In this document: positions 1 through 7,607 of the stretch, piece by piece
Layout of the letters: the number at the start of each line of letters is the position of its first letter
Numbering within the stretch: the stretch's first letter is position 1
Origin: Gammaproteobacteria bacterium
GTDB taxonomy: Bacteria > Pseudomonadota > Gammaproteobacteria > Ga0077536
Length of the DNA: 9,541 nucleotides
Direction: 5' to 3'
Assembly: GCA_030639105.1 (NCBI GenBank)
Contig: DAOWDI010000195.1
Coordinates: 1 to 9,541 of the forward strand
Notes under the pieces: model-generated
What the model was told of the DNA's origin: nothing
Databases searched by the model: none
What the model saw: only the letters and a program-made list of their open reading frames with translations
Program-made: the position numbers and the translations under genes

Positions 1-95
1 CACTGATGTGCACCTTAGGGCATAGAGAAATATTAAAGATATAAGCATAGAATTACAGCTAATTCGATATGTGTTCGCATGCAAAGTTCACGCTT

Positions 96-1403
96 TCAGC
101 CGCTATGAGTATCGAGCATCGTCACCGACGCCGCAGACTCAACGATCATTTTGTCGACAATCTTCATGATTTTCTCTGCCGCTCCCCGATTTTGCATAAC
201 AATATCCCTACCGGCAGCCCCTGCCCGATCGCGCGCATCACTGCTTTGAAGCCATCCATCGATGCGCTCCACCAAGGCCTCAACATCTTCGGCAATACTG
301 AGCGCGCCAACGGAATGTAGCATCCCGACGATAGCGGAGAAATTATAGGTATAGGGGCCTACAACGACCGGAACACCGAGCGCGGCCGGTTCGAGGACAT
401 TGTGTCCGCCCAGAGATACCAACGAACCACCAACGAAAGCAATGTCGGCGGCAGCATAGAAACTCGGCAATTCCCCCATCGAATCAATGAGGTAGACGGC
501 TGTCTTGGGCGAACAAAGTTCGCCGCGGCTATGGCGCGCGACCCCGTATCCCCTCCGGCGGCACAGCTGTGCGACCAAATCAAAACGCTCCGGATGCCTG
601 GGAGCCATCAGGATCAGCAAGTCTGGGTACCTGGCTCTCAATTCACCAAACGCCTTCAACAATATTTCTTCCTCGCCTTCGCGCGTACTACCGGCCATGA
701 ATACCGCTCGGCTGACCCCGAGAAAACGGCGCAACGCCTGTCCGGATTCCAAAATGCTCGGTGGCAGTTCAATATCAAATTTCAAGCTGCCAGTAGTCAC
801 AACCGCGCCCGGATCGGCACCAAGCGATATAAAGCGATCGCAATCATCAGCGCTCTGCGCCGCGAAATATGTTATCGCCGAAATCATAGCTCCGGTGATC
901 GATGGCACACGGCGATACCGCGCGACAGATTTTTCCGAGAGTCTGGCGTTGGCTACCAACACCGGAGTGTTCGATTCACGACATCGGCTCAATAGATTCG
1001 GCCACAACTCCGTCTCCATCAGGATCAGCAATCTGGGATCGAAATGCGCCACGTAGCGATTCACCACCGATGGTAAATCATATGGGAAAAATGCATGCAC
1101 CACGGAATCACTGAACCGATTTTTCACGATCGCGGCACCGGTTGGCGTGGTCGTTGTAAGCAATATGGGAATGGACGGAAAGCGGTCGAGCAAATGTTCG
1201 ACAATTGGGGTCGCCGCAACTGCCTCACCTACGGAAACGGCATGGATCCATACAGGGCTGACGGCCGGTGCGGCAGGCAGGTCATAGGAAAATCTTTCAC
1301 GCCAGCGAAAACGGTAAGACGGATCGCTAAGTCCGCGCCAAAAGATCCGGGCCAATAGGAGCGGGGCGACGAGGAAGGATACGGCAGTGTAGACGGATCT
1401 CAA
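96..1403 (-). CDS. waaA: 3-deoxy-D-manno-octulosonic acid (Kdo) transferase WaaA
   Basis: This enzyme transfers Kdo from CMP-Kdo to lipid A precursor at the cytoplasmic face of the inner membrane, the first step of LPS inner-core assembly. From the chosen start it has 435 residues (E. coli WaaA has 425). An N-terminal hydrophobic anchor (about residues 4-19) is followed by the basic WRGLSDPSYRFRWRERF stretch. The GT-B N-domain carries SVGE with the family's catalytic Glu at residue 60, the same number as in E. coli, and then TTTTPTG, METELWPNLL and GSLKFD. The C-domain has APRHPERF, MGELPSFY, AFVGGSL and GGHNVLEPAALGVPVV. A longer reading frame reaches an ATG at 1466, but the extra 21 residues do not resemble the family. 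The TTG at 1403 overlaps the hldD stop as TTGA and puts the LYT-like motif (VYT) at the N-terminus, so I prefer it. It is the last gene of hldE-hldD-waaA, probably translationally coupled to hldD. The identity is very secure; the start is inferred. Confidence 0.95.
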   Translation of the reverse strand: MRSVYTAVSFLVAPLLLARIFWRGLSDPSYRFRWRERFSYDLPAAPAVSPVWIHAVSVGEAVAATPIVEHLLDRFPSIPILLTTTTPTGAAIVKNRFSDSVVHAFFPYDLPSVVNRYVAHFDPRLLILMETELWPNLLSRCRESNTPVLVANARLSEKSVARYRRVPSITGAMISAITYFAAQSADDCDRFISLGADPGAVVTTGSLKFDIELPPSILESGQALRRFLGVSRAVFMAGSTREGEEEILLKAFGELRARYPDLLILMAPRHPERFDLVAQLCRRRGYGVARHSRGELCSPKTAVYLIDSMGELPSFYAAADIAFVGGSLVSLGGHNVLEPAALGVPVVVGPYTYNFSAIVGMLHSVGALSIAEDVEALVERIDGWLQSSDARDRAGAAGRDIVMQNRGAAEKIMKIVDKMIVESAASVTMLDTHSG

Positions 1404-2344
1404 GCGTTCAACCAGTCGAGGTAGGCGCGAACCCCTTCTTTGACACAACGGTAAGCCAATTCGCAACCCGCCGCGCGCAACGCACCGAGGTCGGCCTGGG
1501 TGAAACTCTGATAAGCATTACTCAGTTGGTCAGGAAACGGGATGTACTCGATTTCACCACGTCCATGCCAATCCATGACGGCCGTGGCAACCTCGGTAAA
1601 CGTTTGTGCGCGTCCGGTTCCACAGTTGAAAATACCCGAACAGTTCCGATGCTTGCCGAACCACAACGTTGTATTGACGGCATCTTGCACATAGATGAAA
1701 TCTCGACGCTGTTCACCTGCCGCATATCCATCACTCCCTTCGAATAGCTTAAGCGTGCCGGATTCGAGCAATTGATGATTTAGATGATACGCAACGCTCG
1801 CCATTGTGCCCTTATGCCCTTCGCGCGGGCCATAAACGTTGAAATATCGCAGTCCAACTATCTGGCTTTCAACGGAACCTAATTGCCGCCGCACAAAACA
1901 ATCGAGTAAGTACTTCGAATACCCATACACGTTGAGCGGCTTTTCATTCGCAACATTCTCGGAAAACCTGGCGGAGCCACCATAGATTGCGGCGCTCGAC
2001 GCATAGACGATAGGTATGTTGCGCTTTAGACAATACCGGATCAGATCCCGGGAATAGGCATAATTCAGATCCAACATCATCCGACCGTTCCATTCCGTCG
2101 TGGTAGAGCAGGCGCCAAGGTGATAGACGCATTCGATATTGCCGAATGGATCCCGGTCGGTGGAAAACCACGCACGAAATTCCTCCACGTCAAGGTAATC
2201 GGCAATCTGAGCCGTCGCGATGTTGGAAAACTTCCGCCCATCAGAAAGGTCATCTACAACGACCACGTCATCATGGCCAAGCTGATTGAGCTCGTGGACG
2301 AGGTTACTCCCGATGAAGCCCGCACCACCCGTCACGATTATCAT
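1400..2344 (-). CDS. hldD: ADP-L-glycero-D-manno-heptose 6-epimerase HldD
   Basis: HldD converts ADP-D-glycero-beta-D-manno-heptose to the L-glycero form, the donor for LPS inner-core heptosyltransferases. It is a cytoplasmic extended short-chain dehydrogenase/reductase using bound NADP. The 314-residue length is close to E. coli HldD (310). Visible features are the Rossmann motif GGAGFIG (residues 6-12), VDDLSDG after the second strand, HLGACSTTTEWNG, the ASSAAIYG strand, and the catalytic Tyr140-Gly-Tyr-Ser-Lys144. Lys178 lies in YGPREGHKGTMAS. Tyr140, Lys144 and Lys178 have the same numbers as in the E. coli enzyme, which supports the ATG at 2344. That ATG overlaps the hldE stop as ATGA, and the TGA stop overlaps the proposed waaA TTG, so it is the middle gene of a coupled operon. 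Nothing looks damaged. Confidence 0.97.
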   Translation of the reverse strand: MIIVTGGAGFIGSNLVHELNQLGHDDVVVVDDLSDGRKFSNIATAQIADYLDVEEFRAWFSTDRDPFGNIECVYHLGACSTTTEWNGRMMLDLNYAYSRDLIRYCLKRNIPIVYASSAAIYGGSARFSENVANEKPLNVYGYSKYLLDCFVRRQLGSVESQIVGLRYFNVYGPREGHKGTMASVAYHLNHQLLESGTLKLFEGSDGYAAGEQRRDFIYVQDAVNTTLWFGKHRNCSGIFNCGTGRAQTFTEVATAVMDWHGRGEIEYIPFPDQLSNAYQSFTQADLGALRAAGCELAYRCVKEGVRAYLDWLNA

Positions 2345-3789
2345 TCTTGCTCCGCCTTGTGCATTTCGTCCGCCACAACTTTTTCGATGATTGCACTCGT
2401 CGATACCCCTTCGACGATCGGCAGCGTCAAGACCTCACCGCCAGCATCCAGAACATACCTCCCACCAACGATGTCATCGACCTTATAGTCGCCGCCTTTC
2501 ACCAAAACATCGGGACTGATTGATGCAACCAACGCGTACGGATCATCGGTGTCGAAACTCACTACCCAGTCGACGGCGGACAGTGCGCTCACGACCGCCA
2601 TCCGATCCTCCAGCCGATGAATGGGACGCCGCTGCCCCTTCAGACGGGATACCGATGCGTCTGAGTTCAACGCCACGATTAATCGCGTTCCGAGCGCCTT
2701 TGCCTGCGCTAAATAGGCCGCGTGCCCGGCATGGATGATATCGAAGCATCCGTTCGTCATTACTATGCGCTCGCCGCTCGCCCTCGCCTCAGCAAGCCGC
2801 GGCAACAATTCAGCCAGCGTCACGACGCCGTCGGGGCCGGTAGTGGTTGGTGATAAAGCGCGCTCCAACTCTTCGACACTCACTGTCGCGGTACCCAGTC
2901 TACCGACGACGATCCCGGCGGCCTCATTCGCATAAAGCACTGCATCCGTTAACTCTGCACCCGCTGCGAGAAAAGTTGCTAGAACAGCACAAACGGTATC
3001 GCCGGCTCCGGTGACATCAAAGATTTCTCGGGCTTTTGATCTCAGCGTGAACGCTGCGCCGCACGGCGAAACGAGCGTCATTCCCTGTTCACCACGGGTG
3101 ATGAGCACGGCTGCGATGTTGCTTCCCTCACACAAGGAAACCCCGCGTTTGATTATCTCCTGTTCGTCTCCGCAGCGGCCGACACAGGCTTCAAATTCGG
3201 CAAGATTGGGCGTAACCACATAAGCTCCGGCGTAGCGCGAGAAATCATTCGATTTTGGATCTACAATCACGCGCTTGCCGGCGGCGCGCGCCGCGGCGAT
3301 AAGCGCGCCGGGATCTGCCAGAAACCCCTTTCCATAGTCGGATAGAACGACGATATCTGCTTGGGGTAATTTCTCGAGAAAAACTTCCTGAAGGCGCACC
3401 GCATCGTGCAGCGGTCGTTCCGCTTCGAAGTCAAGGCGCAGTAGCTGTTGATGCTGGCTCAAAACCCGAAGCTTAACGGTAGTCTCACCAGATTTGGCAC
3501 CAATAAAATGCGCCGAGATGCCGCACGATTTACATAGTTCCCACAAGCGTTCGCCAGCGGCGTCGACTCCAGCTCCTCCGATCAGATCCACGCCTGCACC
3601 GAGGGCGGCAACGTTCGCGGCGACATTCCCTGCTCCACCGACCCTTTCGCTCTCTCGCTGGACCGTAACGACCGGTACTGGAGCCTCGGGAGAAATGCGA
3701 TTTGTTCTTCCGTCCCAATATCGGTCGAGCATCACATCACCGACCACTAACACGTTTCCCGGCCGCCAGTCTCTAAATGAGAAGGTCAT
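2341..3789 (-). CDS. hldE: Bifunctional heptose 7-phosphate kinase / heptose 1-phosphate adenylyltransferase HldE
   Basis: HldE catalyses two cytosolic steps of ADP-heptose synthesis: phosphorylation of D-glycero-D-manno-heptose 7-phosphate to the 1,7-bisphosphate, and adenylylation of heptose 1-phosphate. The 482 residues match the fused gammaproteobacterial form (E. coli 477). The N-terminal PfkB/ribokinase domain (about 1-315) shows GDVMLDRYWDG (17-27), GGAGNVAANVAALG (51-64), SDYGKG (150-155) and VTGAGDT with the catalytic Asp264. The C-terminal nucleotidyltransferase domain (about 338-475) shows MTNGCFDIIHAGH with the HxGH motif at 353-356, then ALNSD, RRPI, KGGDY and GVSTSAII. The ATG at 3789 gives the usual short lead into VLVVGDVMLDRYW. 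No strong Shine-Dalgarno sequence precedes it. It is the first gene of the hldE-hldD-waaA operon, so its promoter should lie in the divergent gap above 3789. Confidence 0.97.
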   Translation of the reverse strand: MTFSFRDWRPGNVLVVGDVMLDRYWDGRTNRISPEAPVPVVTVQRESERVGGAGNVAANVAALGAGVDLIGGAGVDAAGERLWELCKSCGISAHFIGAKSGETTVKLRVLSQHQQLLRLDFEAERPLHDAVRLQEVFLEKLPQADIVVLSDYGKGFLADPGALIAAARAAGKRVIVDPKSNDFSRYAGAYVVTPNLAEFEACVGRCGDEQEIIKRGVSLCEGSNIAAVLITRGEQGMTLVSPCGAAFTLRSKAREIFDVTGAGDTVCAVLATFLAAGAELTDAVLYANEAAGIVVGRLGTATVSVEELERALSPTTTGPDGVVTLAELLPRLAEARASGERIVMTNGCFDIIHAGHAAYLAQAKALGTRLIVALNSDASVSRLKGQRRPIHRLEDRMAVVSALSAVDWVVSFDTDDPYALVASISPDVLVKGGDYKVDDIVGGRYVLDAGGEVLTLPIVEGVSTSAIIEKVVADEMHKAEQE

Positions 3790-3827
3790 GAAGTTGAATT
3801 TCGTCTGTTACGGTGGGCTTTGGTCGA

Positions 3828-3840
3828 TTGATCAGATCAA
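3828..3840. promoter_or_regulatory. 13-bp palindrome in the hldE / DUF3108 divergent gap
   Basis: TTGATC-A-GATCAA is a perfect 6-bp inverted repeat around one central base. It lies about 40 bp upstream of the hldE start and about 70 bp upstream of the DUF3108 gene start, so one bound protein could affect both. The arrangement suits a dimeric regulator, but no known operator consensus is recognised and a chance palindrome is possible. Confidence 0.25.
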
Positions 3841-3845
3841 GGGTA

Positions 3846-3875
3846 TCGAAGTAGCATTGCCCGCGATCCTATCAT
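3846..3875 (+). promoter_or_regulatory. Weak candidate promoter for the DUF3108 gene
   Basis: A good -10 hexamer TATCAT (3870-3875, one mismatch to TATAAT) lies about 37 bp before the DUF3108 start. The best -35 at 18-bp spacing, TCGAAG (3846-3851), is poor. Transcription would begin near 3882 and give a leader of about 30 nt. No better sigma-70 promoter is seen for this gene. On the opposite strand, the possible hldE promoter elements (TTGCTT followed by AATGCT) are weaker still. Confidence 0.25.
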
Positions 3876-3911
3876 TAAGCAATGGTCTAATCAGCGAAGA
3901 ATGATGTTTCG

Positions 3912-4655
3912 ATGATACCGCGTTACGCATTGGTGATCGGGTGTGCGTTACTCCTATCGTCCGGGGCCCCGGCTGAGGATGGATACCGCGCCACCTATCG
4001 GCTCATCGTGGGGCCGTTAACGGTAGGAAAGATGGAGCGATCATTCGAAGTTAAACCGGATGGCAACTATCACTTTGTATCGAAATTAAAAGCCACCGGT
4101 CTCGCATCCATTATCCACCAGGATGAGCTGCTCGAAACCAGCTCCGGTACTTTTCAGTCGGGGGCCTACTACCCCGCCCATTACACCTGGTTAAGAAAAA
4201 ACAGGAAGAAACCGCGAGCTATCAGCATGCACTTCGACCGTGAAAATGCAAATATCAAGACGGTTGTCAATGGTAAAACCATATCCTCGCCGTTGAACGA
4301 GAACCTGCTCGATAAGCTTGTATATCAGGCGGCCCTAATGCACGACCTGAGATTGGGTAAGACGGATCTCGACTACCGAATCGCGGATCGAGGGAAAGAA
4401 AAGCGATACCGGCCCATCTTCGCGGAGCAAGAACGGACCAAAACGGACATAGGCGAATTCAATACAATAAAAGTCGTTCGTCAGCGCGTAAAGGATAAAC
4501 GAAGGACAACTTTCTGGTGCGCAGCCAAACTGGCATACTTACCGGTCCGGGTCTCCTATCGCGAAAAGGACGGCAAGGAAACGATCGCGCTACTGACGGA
4601 ATACCAACGCATCGACAGCAGCTCGTCGCAGGCGCCACGGCTAAAAGAACCCTGA
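3912..4655 (+). CDS. Exported DUF3108 domain protein
   Basis: This is a 247-residue periplasmic protein of the DUF3108 family; its molecular function is not established. The N-terminus is a Sec signal peptide with an Arg near the start, a hydrophobic core (about residues 5-17) and likely cleavage after Ala-Pro-Ala21. The mature part opens with the family hallmark YRATYRLIVGPLTVGKMERSFE, then shows the ATGLASIIHQDELLETSSG region, YYPAHYTWLRKN, LDKLVYQAALMHDLR and a C-terminal block resembling FWCAAKLAYLPVRVSYREKDG. The family typically forms beta-rich periplasmic proteins. The start at ATG 3912 follows GAAGA with an 11-nt spacer, and two nearer-upstream ATGs (3901 and 3904) are out of frame. 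It is a lone gene, divergent from hldE and convergent with the TPR gene, so it is probably monocistronic. The family call is firm; any envelope or LPS role is only suggested by the neighbouring operon. Confidence 0.88.
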   Translation: MIPRYALVIGCALLLSSGAPAEDGYRATYRLIVGPLTVGKMERSFEVKPDGNYHFVSKLKATGLASIIHQDELLETSSGTFQSGAYYPAHYTWLRKNRKKPRAISMHFDRENANIKTVVNGKTISSPLNENLLDKLVYQAALMHDLRLGKTDLDYRIADRGKEKRYRPIFAEQERTKTDIGEFNTIKVVRQRVKDKRRTTFWCAAKLAYLPVRVSYREKDGKETIALLTEYQRIDSSSSQAPRLKEP

Positions 4656-4736
4656 GATCGGCCCTTGCCTCTAGCCTAAATCGCACGCTCGACACTTGCG
4701 GACGCGCTCAAGCTGGGCAAGACCACCTGCTATTCG

Positions 4737-7550
4737 CTATTGCTGTAAATCCCGCAGCAATGTCGCCGCTTCGGCCCGGGACGGGAATACCCGATCGGTC
4801 TTGAGGATGGACTCCAATTCTCGAACGGCACTGGAGTGCTCGCCCGCCTTGGCCAGGGCACTCGCGAAGTGATAACGGATTTCCGGATTTTCCGGCGCCG
4901 CTTCAATCGCCTTGGTCAACAAATCAACCGCCTGCTCGTGGTTTCCCTTGCGCAGCATTATCCACCCGTAGGTATCGGCGATCTCAGCACGGGTAGGGGC
5001 TGCATCATACGCTCTGCGCGCATAGTCACCCGCTCGTTCGTCATCCAATTCATCAAAAATCCAAGCCAGGTTGTTTAACGCAATGATGTTGTGCGGCTGC
5101 AACTCAAGTACCTTTTCATATTGAGCGATAGCGTCGGTTTGGCGGCCGTCCGAAAGATCGGCCGTGGCCTTGGTAACACGAACCGCTACGTCGTTAGGAT
5201 ATTCGGTGAGCCATTCATCGAGCAGTTTCGCATCGCCCCCGGTCTGTTGATGCACCCCGTACAGTCGCAAAAGAGATTGCGAACTCGGATTGAGATCGTG
5301 CGCCTTGCGGTAGGCCGTCAACGCTTCAGGCATCGCACGTTTGGCAAAACTGATGTCACCCTGAAGGGCATAGCCAATGGCCTGAGATTTTTCGTTAGCG
5401 ACAAGCTCACTAGCCAGTTTCCCTGCCGCGTCGAACTCCTCGCGACGAAGGTGCAGATGCGCCAGCGCGACCCGTGCCTTGACGGCCTCTGGAAATTGCT
5501 CCGTAAGTTCGACAAGAGTCGACTCCAGCGCCCCGGCATCGCCCATCTGTTCGTATGCTCGCGCGAGCAATTCCATCGCCTGCGCGGAATCCGGAAACCG
5601 CGCAACCATCGCCTTTATTGCCGACACCGCGGCCTGCGGCTCACCGGCGTTCATCTTTACCATTGCGTATTCGAACTGTGCCGCGGGCGCGTATGGCGCC
5701 AGCCTATAGGCTTCTTCGGCCATGTTTTGCGCTGCCACGGCATTCCCGTTGTGCCGATGATGTCGCGCGAGAAGGATACGAGGTTCTACCGCATCGGCAT
5801 TATTCTCCCGCGCTTGTTCCCACAACTGCAGCGCCTCATCTACGTTGCCTTCCGCGGCCAGTATCGATGCCATATAGAGTAAGCCCTGGAGCTGATTCGG
5901 CGCCTGGTCCAGAATAGCTTGCAGCCTCGCTTTAGCGCGTTCGTTGTTGCCCGCCTTGGATGCAAGCCGGGCGAGATTGAGATTTGCCGGATGGAACTTT
6001 GGATCCTTCGCGAGCGCGGTTTTGAAATCCGCGGTCGCTTTTTCGGTATCTCCGAACAGACCATACAGATAGCCGCGCACGTTGTAGACGACGGCAGTCT
6101 CGGGCCCCTGCTCGATGAGTTCATTCGCCGCCGCCAATGCCGCCACCTCATTCCGTTTGGCCGCATAACCGAAGGCCTGCAGTACCCCCACAAGGGCGAA
6201 ATCTGGCGCCTCTGCGCGGATAGCGGCGAGTTCCTTCAACGCTTCATCAAATTTTCCACCGCGCATTTTGCTAAAGGCAAGTTGGGCGCGGATCGGTATC
6301 GAATCGGGCGCAAGCTCATAAGCGCGCTCCAGACTGCGAGTGCCGGCGGCAAATTTCCCATGCTTCAAATAAGCCGTGCCCAAAAGCGCCAACATCCGGG
6401 GATCGGATAGGCTTTCAATATCGGCATTTTCGAGATCGCCGAGTCCGGTATTCAACCGCCCGGCCGCAAGTTGCACCGCCCCGAGCATCCGCCGATATTC
6501 CTCGTTCGCGGGATCAATTGCCAGGAGGCGATTGAGATACTCTTCCGCTCGTGTGAGTTCGTTCAACTTGAAGTGTATCGTTGCGGCCTGAGCAAGGCTG
6601 TCACGATGGTTTGGAATAACCTGCAATATTTGTCGCAGATAACGCAGTGCCGCATCCAGGTTATTCTGCTGACGCGCTATCAAGGCACGTAAATATAGCG
6701 CCCGCGGATCTTCATTCGACGCTTTACCGATGGCCGTCAAGTCGGCCAACGCACCTTTACTATCTGCGAGCGCGGCCCGCACGCTGGCCCGCCCCAACAG
6801 CGCCACAGGGCTCCCGGGGATAATTTCCAGTGCTTTGGAATACGCTTCGCGGGCATCACCGTAGTTCTTATCGTGCCGGTCGAGATCGCCTTTCAGCAGC
6901 CAGATATCAAAATCGTTCTGGGTTACCTCCAGGGCCGCCTGCACCTCTTTGCGCGCTTGCTCCGTGTCACCCATTCCGATCGCCGCCCTTACCACTGCCC
7001 GGCGCGCATCTACATTACCCGGGTCCATCTCGATCGCCCGCTCGAACCCGGCCCGCGCTTCCTCGAAGCGCCCGACCGCCAAATCGAGTAGGGCTTGCAA
7101 GCTTATCCACTCAGCACTCGAATCGTCACTGTTCAGCGCAAGCTCCGTTGCGGCCACATCCACGTTTCCGTTGATGATCAAAGTTTTTGTGATCGCGCGA
7201 TTAAGCTCATCGGCAATCATGCCGAGCCTACGCGCACGCTTCAGCTCCTTTAACGCCGCATCTGCATCGGCACCCGCCAGATAGGCCTGACCAAGAACAA
7301 AACGCGCCTCGGGGTTGTCCGGTGCGCCCTGTACCGCGTTCTTAAGTTCGATCACCGCGGTTGCCAAATCACCGGATTCCAGAAGAGCACGGCCTTTTTC
7401 CAAAGACTCAGCTGGATCCATGCGGTGACCGCAGGCCGCCAGACAACAAAGAAACGTCGTGAACACCCAATACCTTCCGATCCCTGAGGCGCGCACGTCT
7501 CCCGGATTACGGCAGTTGAACTCATCTAGCCGCGGATTCATTTTTCTCAT
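4737..7550 (-). CDS. prsT: Large TPR-repeat lipoprotein, PrsT-like (PEP-CTERM/exosortase-associated family)
   Basis: This 937-residue protein is made almost entirely of tetratricopeptide repeats. The N-terminus has a long polar n-region, a hydrophobic stretch from about residue 27, and a lipobox Leu-Ala-Ala-Cys ending at Cys40. With Gly at +2, an outer-membrane lipoprotein facing the periplasm is expected. From about residue 46 the chain opens with ALLESGDLATAVIELKNAV and then VLGQAYLAGADADAALKELK. This matches the opening of the XrtA/PEP-CTERM system TPR protein PrsT (family members are about 900 residues). Roughly 20 or more TPR units follow to the C-terminus, where LNNLAWIFDE and DTYGWIMLRKG are typical. 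A frame extension to a TTG at 7580 exists, but ATG 7550 has GAGG seven bases upstream. No cysteine occurs after Cys40. PrsT proteins are tied to exopolysaccharide/protein-sorting loci, yet no exosortase or EPS gene is visible here, so a generic TPR scaffold is the alternative. It lies 57 bp downstream of dsbC on the same strand and is probably co-transcribed. Confidence 0.75.
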   Translation of the reverse strand: MRKMNPRLDEFNCRNPGDVRASGIGRYWVFTTFLCCLAACGHRMDPAESLEKGRALLESGDLATAVIELKNAVQGAPDNPEARFVLGQAYLAGADADAALKELKRARRLGMIADELNRAITKTLIINGNVDVAATELALNSDDSSAEWISLQALLDLAVGRFEEARAGFERAIEMDPGNVDARRAVVRAAIGMGDTEQARKEVQAALEVTQNDFDIWLLKGDLDRHDKNYGDAREAYSKALEIIPGSPVALLGRASVRAALADSKGALADLTAIGKASNEDPRALYLRALIARQQNNLDAALRYLRQILQVIPNHRDSLAQAATIHFKLNELTRAEEYLNRLLAIDPANEEYRRMLGAVQLAAGRLNTGLGDLENADIESLSDPRMLALLGTAYLKHGKFAAGTRSLERAYELAPDSIPIRAQLAFSKMRGGKFDEALKELAAIRAEAPDFALVGVLQAFGYAAKRNEVAALAAANELIEQGPETAVVYNVRGYLYGLFGDTEKATADFKTALAKDPKFHPANLNLARLASKAGNNERAKARLQAILDQAPNQLQGLLYMASILAAEGNVDEALQLWEQARENNADAVEPRILLARHHRHNGNAVAAQNMAEEAYRLAPYAPAAQFEYAMVKMNAGEPQAAVSAIKAMVARFPDSAQAMELLARAYEQMGDAGALESTLVELTEQFPEAVKARVALAHLHLRREEFDAAGKLASELVANEKSQAIGYALQGDISFAKRAMPEALTAYRKAHDLNPSSQSLLRLYGVHQQTGGDAKLLDEWLTEYPNDVAVRVTKATADLSDGRQTDAIAQYEKVLELQPHNIIALNNLAWIFDELDDERAGDYARRAYDAAPTRAEIADTYGWIMLRKGNHEQAVDLLTKAIEAAPENPEIRYHFASALAKAGEHSSAVRELESILKTDRVFPSRAEAATLLRDLQQ

Positions 7551-7557
7551 ATCAATG

Positions 7558-7561
7558 CCTC
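7558..7561 (-). promoter_or_regulatory. Shine-Dalgarno site that sets the TPR lipoprotein start
   Basis: GAGG on the minus strand sits seven bases before ATG 7550. The upstream alternative start (TTG 7580) has no comparable site, and using it would lengthen an already long signal n-region. The site therefore decides in favour of the 937-residue protein. Confidence 0.7.
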
Positions 7562-7607
7562 GCGTATTGATTAGAACCAACTGTTAGGGAATTTGCATAC
7601 CGTCGGC

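Noticed and set aside
1..95. AT-rich tail downstream of waaA as a terminator or small gene
   Set aside because: No hairpin with T-run and no supported reading frame could be found in this short stretch.
402..995. Plus-strand open frame of 197 codons inside waaA
   Set aside because: It is antisense to conserved WaaA motifs, the product resembles no family, and it overlaps other equally open frames. It is a shadow.
605..1031. 16-bp direct repeat (CCATCAGGATCAGCAA at 605-620 and 1016-1031) within waaA
   Set aside because: Both copies encode the similar hydrophobic LLILM strand in the two Rossmann-like domains, so coding constraint or chance explains it; no mobile or recombination feature accompanies it.
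3494..3904. Plus-strand open frame entering the DUF3108 upstream region
   Set aside because: It is mostly antisense to the conserved start of hldE, with no ribosome site, and it is out of frame with the DUF3108 gene, so it is not an N-terminal extension.
4656..4736. Possible bidirectional terminator between the convergent DUF3108 and TPR genes
   Set aside because: No stable inverted repeat followed by a T-run was found on either strand; Rho-dependent termination remains possible but cannot be seen.
5091..5882. Long plus-strand open frame (263 codons) antisense to the TPR gene
   Set aside because: It lies wholly inside the TPR lipoprotein gene on the other strand, its product is Arg/Leu-rich with no recognisable motif, and the minus-strand protein is a clear family member. 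It is a shadow frame.
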